A stretch of DNA of 45,292 bases from Gnetum montanum. Taxonomy: Eukaryota; Streptophyta; Gnetopsida; Gnetales; Gnetaceae. The stretch is taken from positions 61,687-106,978 of the forward strand of contig MNCI01008036.1 of assembly GCA_015680685.1 (NCBI GenBank), given 5' to 3'. Position numbers and translations under genes: made by a program. Below the pieces are notes generated by a model. It saw only the letters and a program-made list of their open reading frames with translations. It was not told the origin of the DNA and searched no databases. Every line of letters starts with the position of its first letter. Within the stretch, counting starts at the first letter, position 1. Shown one piece after another: positions 42,276 through 45,292 of the stretch.

Positions 42276-43191
42276 TGATGAGCGGCTAGGTACCCCTACG
42301 CCCAACCATAAAAATCACAGGCGTTCACATGCGACCCGGTCGAATTCCATAGACTGTAAGCACTTAACATACACCAGACTCTAACCAATGAAACCTTTGG
42401 GTTAGAACGGTCGTTGTCTTCCTAATCTCACTTGTGATGTTCTAATTCCGATGGTTAAGTGAGATTAAGGCTAATGATTTTTATATGTTTTTAATTATCT
42501 TTTCGACGGCTAATTAAGGTATCGAAAGTAAAGAATAAACTATTATCTAATCTATAATTATCCTAGCTTATACTCCAACTATTCCTAGCATAAGTATCTG
42601 ATCCCATCTTCCCAGCATGTTCTGAGCATCTCTTAACACTTTTGGGTTACCAGATGTTAAGCATCACTGGGCTTACCAAGTGTTTGATTTACGTTCAAGA
42701 TGGTCGTACTTGTAGCCTTTATGAACTACGAATAAGTGATAGCGATCAAGATAACAATAATAGAAACTTAAGTAATTAACAAGTAATCAACAAAGCATAA
42801 ACATCTTAAACTATGGAATGCATAAAATAGCTAAGTCCAAATGCTGCAAGGAATGCTTGAATAGTTTGTCTTTATTGCCGTCATGCCAATGGGCTCAGAT
42901 ACATCAACGCTTGAATAAAGAGTCGATCACTTTTCTTACACCTACTGCGGGCACTTAGAAAATATTCTATCTCCTGCTAGAACAAACTGCAAGAGCTTTG
43001 CTACAACTAATTGAAAGATGCCTAAATGAGGCGGAAGGCCCTCTTATTTATAGGCTAAGATAGGCGGCTATGTAAACGAGGCCACATCGACATAGGAAGG
43101 CTACGTCGATGGGCCCGCGTCGACGTGGTCGCATATATGTGTCCCCGTATACGCGGCCCAGTTGACACAGTGACTTAATGGCACTTCATCA
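42276..43191 (-). repeat. 5' LTR of inner element (916 bp)
   Basis: Plus-strand ends TGATGAGCGG and CACTTCATCA. U3 is short (about 137 bases before the TATA box) and packed with CpG-rich palindromic words (CGTATACG, CGTCGACG, GGGCCCGC) at 43075-43165. It matches the 3' LTR except for scattered transitions and about 50 extra bases in the palindrome cluster. Confidence 0.95.
43041..43054 (-). promoter_or_regulatory. LTR TATA box of inner element
   Basis: Minus-strand CCTATAAATAAGAG, conserved in the 3' LTR at 30750-30737. It would direct transcription leftward into gag. Confidence 0.65.
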
Positions 43192-43196
43192 CCATG
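43192..43196. other. Target-site duplication, right copy (CCATG)
   Basis: Identical to 29967-29971, directly after the inner element's end. Confidence 0.9.
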
Positions 43197-43753
43197 GTTA
43201 TTCACAAAGGGATCAACTACATCATCTCATGGATGGGCTTAGGCATGAAACGAGAAGAACCCTTGGGACTTATGCCCAAGGGAGACTATCTAAGCTTAGG
43301 TTCCATCAAATGCAAAGACTATTGGAGCAAGTTGCTAAGGAAGAAGGTGAGCTATGGAAGAGAGAAAGTGCAGAAGAGTATAATCGAGATCCTTCCCTTC
43401 AGAAGAGGGGAGTAAAATTTTGTGAGGATGAAGAAGAGTCACCACTCAAAGAGATGGTGAATAGGAAAAATTTGCCTATCCAAAAGATGACATTAGAAGT
43501 TTTGACAAAGGTAGACTAAATGTGGGATTCCCTAGACAATAGATTTCAAAATGTTCTTAAAATAGTAGAGGAGTTTAGAGAGCAAGGTAGTGATCGCGAA
43601 AAAAGAAAAAAGAGAGAAGCTGAACAAGCACATAGCAAGGGTAAGGGCAAAGTTGCCATCATTGAAGAGGTTGTGGATTCAAAAATAAACAATGATAGTG
43701 GATGTGAGATATGTCAATATCACCATCCTAAGGGATGTTGCCCTATACTTTGA
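43197..43753 (+). pseudogene. gag: Outer element gag, 3' part
   Basis: Resumes the outer gag in phase with 28639-29971 once one CCATG copy is discounted. Contains LHHLMDGLRHETRRTLG, a KEEGELWKRE coiled-coil-like stretch and the zinc knuckle CEICQYHHPKGCC near 43704. One in-frame stop at about 43517 (Lys codon to TAA) and the terminal stop at 43751. Its closest relative in the window is the inner gag. Confidence 0.88.
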
Positions 43754-45292
43754 CATCTGCAGGAGTCTGGGATGTATGCACTCAACCTAGGATTAAACAA
43801 AAGGCAAACACCTTGAAGGTTACCTTACCATCAAGGTAACCCAAGACAGTTCCACAAACCCTTAATGTATTATCCCAGTGGAACTCCACCACAACTGATT
43901 GAGCAATATCAATAGTGGCAATACCCACAATCATGGGGAATGCCATCATCAAGGCAACAATATCCTTACTGGCAACCTGACCCATATGGATATTATGTGT
44001 AGCAGCCAATCTCCCTACATGACTCTACTGGTCACGTCACTCCTGAACCTCACTACCAAGCCCACGAGTATTATGGACTCCCTCTTCTAGAGGCGATATT
44101 TCAGAAGCATATCATCCTTCTCATTCGGCCACATCTCTTCCACGAATAGCTCCACTACCACCTACTCCCATGATGCAAGGCGAAATCCCTACCTAGCTGC
44201 AACAATGTGATGCCACGAGGGTTGTTAACTCTCAACCTATTGTTGGTTCCAAGAACCACATGAAGAAAAGACCTTTCTTTAGAATCAGCAGTTCAACCAA
44301 GCCCTTGTAATCACAAGCGGTTAATTCCTTAGATGCCTCAGTATCAATCAAAACTTCAGAGCCCCCTTCAATCCAATCATCGCACTCAACGCATACAATC
44401 ATGCTAACACATGCTGTCACCGATTGGATGAAAGCTGGCCACCTTCCCAGAAAATTCTCTGATCCTAGGAGTCCTTTGATATACTTACAAATCGCTAGAA
44501 ATGCATTGTGCAAGGCTCTTTTGGATTCAAGCTTTGGTGTCAACTTGATTTCTCAACAAATGTACAAGGTTTGGGACCTGCCTTCATTGAAAAAGAGTAA
44601 CATCCATCTAGAGTTGGTTGACCAGTATTGGGACTGGTGGAAGACATTGTTACCACTGTTTGTGGGTGGTTATACCCAGTTGACTTCTTAGTGAGTCAGG
44701 TAAACAATGGTAAGGGGGACTTCCCAATCATAATGGAAAGAGCATGGCTAAGCACCATCGATGCATGCCTAGGAATCTGTGATCTTTCCATAGAAATATC
44801 AAAGAAAAATACATTTGAAAAGATCGAGAAGAAGAAAGTTCCGTGCATCGCATATAGTGACACAGGGTGTAATTGCATGTAGAGATCATGGTTTGTGCAA
44901 AGTTTAGCATTGCCTACATGCAATCAGTGTGCACAAGTGATTAACATACAAAGATGCCTGTATGTAGCAGCCACATGATAGGAAGACACCCAATGGCTGA
45001 CAACTAATCAAGAAAGTAGTTCACTGATATGCATGGAACCAATTGAGGGTTTGACTTGTGCTTACGTCCATAGCATAGACACATTAGAACAAGTCCATCA
45101 CCAACTTCCAAGTCTTAACCTTGAAAATATCAATTGGGGGAAGTTGGAAATCCCTGAGAAATTTAAGCAGGAGCCCCTTGAGTTGAAACCATTGCCCACT
45201 GGTATGGAATACATGTTCCTTAAAAATAGAAAATCGATAATTATCAATGTTAAGCTTGCTCCTCAACAAAAAGAAGAACTACTGAAGGTAAT
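43754..45292 (+). pseudogene. pol: Outer element: gag tail, protease and pre-RT region, running off the window
   Basis: A Pro/Gln/Tyr-rich tail (about 43760-44010) is followed by the protease region (about 44460-44880). ALLDSSFGVNLIS has the family D-S-G triad changed to D-S-S. A frameshift near 44620 separates it from GLVEDIVTTVCGW...FPIIMERA, which matches the inner copy. Then KFKQEPLELKPLP and FLKNRKSIIINVKLAP lead up to where RT would begin beyond 45292. Pol is in the -1 phase relative to gag, as in the inner element. Confidence 0.85.

Larger units (their letters stand above)
29972..43191 (-). mobile_element. Inner full-length Ty3/gypsy retrotransposon, 13.2 kb (Athila/Tat-like)
   Basis: Complete from LTR to LTR on the minus strand: 5' LTR 43191-42276, primer site 42274-42257, gag 42107-40317, protease/RT/RNase H/integrase 39588 to about 36060, an extra 952-codon frame 33941-31086, purine-rich tract and 3' LTR 30834-29972. 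It is flanked by CCATG on both sides. The extra frame plus about 2.1 kb of leader-like DNA makes it longer than common gypsy elements. All genes are broken by stops. It belongs to the same lineage as the element it landed in, but their LTRs share only the ends and a few motifs. Confidence 0.93.
27530..45292 (+). mobile_element. Outer Ty3/gypsy LTR retrotransposon (Athila/Tat-like), interrupted and cut by window edge
   Basis: Plus-strand element with 5' LTR (27530-28502), tRNA-Asp-type primer site, gag (28639-29971, resuming 43197-43753) and protease plus pre-RT sequence to the window end. RT, integrase and the 3' LTR would lie beyond 45292. The 13.2-kb inner element (29972-43191) sits inside its gag. 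Lineage is inferred from the primer site, the gag zinc knuckle and close similarity to the inner element. The frame is closed by several in-frame stops and a frameshift in protease, so it is inactive. Confidence 0.85.

Overview
This is nuclear DNA from a land plant, probably a seed plant with a repeat-rich genome; a gymnosperm is possible but I cannot fix the species. The evidence is two intron-containing plant genes (a plastid NFU iron-sulfur scaffold and a plant synaptotagmin), a decayed plant subtilase, AT-rich introns, and many decayed plant retroelements. Single N bases at 8071 and 9057 suggest a draft assembly.

Region 1 (1-12059) holds no intact gene. It contains LTR-like sequence, a tail-to-tail pair of gypsy-type LTRs (1925-3371), a subtilase pseudogene (about 4050-5962), tandem repeats, a Helitron/PIF1-type helicase remnant (about 7249-7690), and a field of SINE-like, RTE-tail-like and unnamed short repeats (8500-11240).

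Region 2 (12060-25709) holds the two host genes, which converge. On the plus strand a four-exon NFU gene (12060-14575, 241 aa) encodes a plastid Fe-S scaffold/carrier. On the minus strand a 12-exon synaptotagmin gene (25709 down to 18162, 538 aa) keeps an open frame through all 12 exons with GT-AG introns. Between them lie tandem duplications and a Ty1/copia reverse-transcriptase fragment. Intron 7 of the synaptotagmin gene holds an unrecognised gene-like fragment and a partial duplicate of exon 7.

Region 3 (27530-45292) is one nested structure. An older plus-strand Ty3/gypsy element (5' LTR 27530-28502, tRNA-Asp-type primer site, gag, then protease running off the window) is interrupted inside gag by a 13.2-kb minus-strand element of the same lineage (29972-43191). 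The insertion has a perfect 5-bp target duplication (CCATG), and the outer gag frame continues across it when the insert is discounted. The inner element has both LTRs, a primer site, gag, protease, RT, RNase H and integrase. It also has an extra 952-codon reading frame between integrase and the 3' LTR. Upstream of that frame is a U3-like stretch with the same CpG palindromes and a TATA box found in the LTR promoter. Both elements are dead: they carry many in-frame stops, a substituted protease triad glycine, and (inner copy) a Glu-to-Lys change at the integrase catalytic glutamate. Many of these changes are C-to-T or G-to-A.
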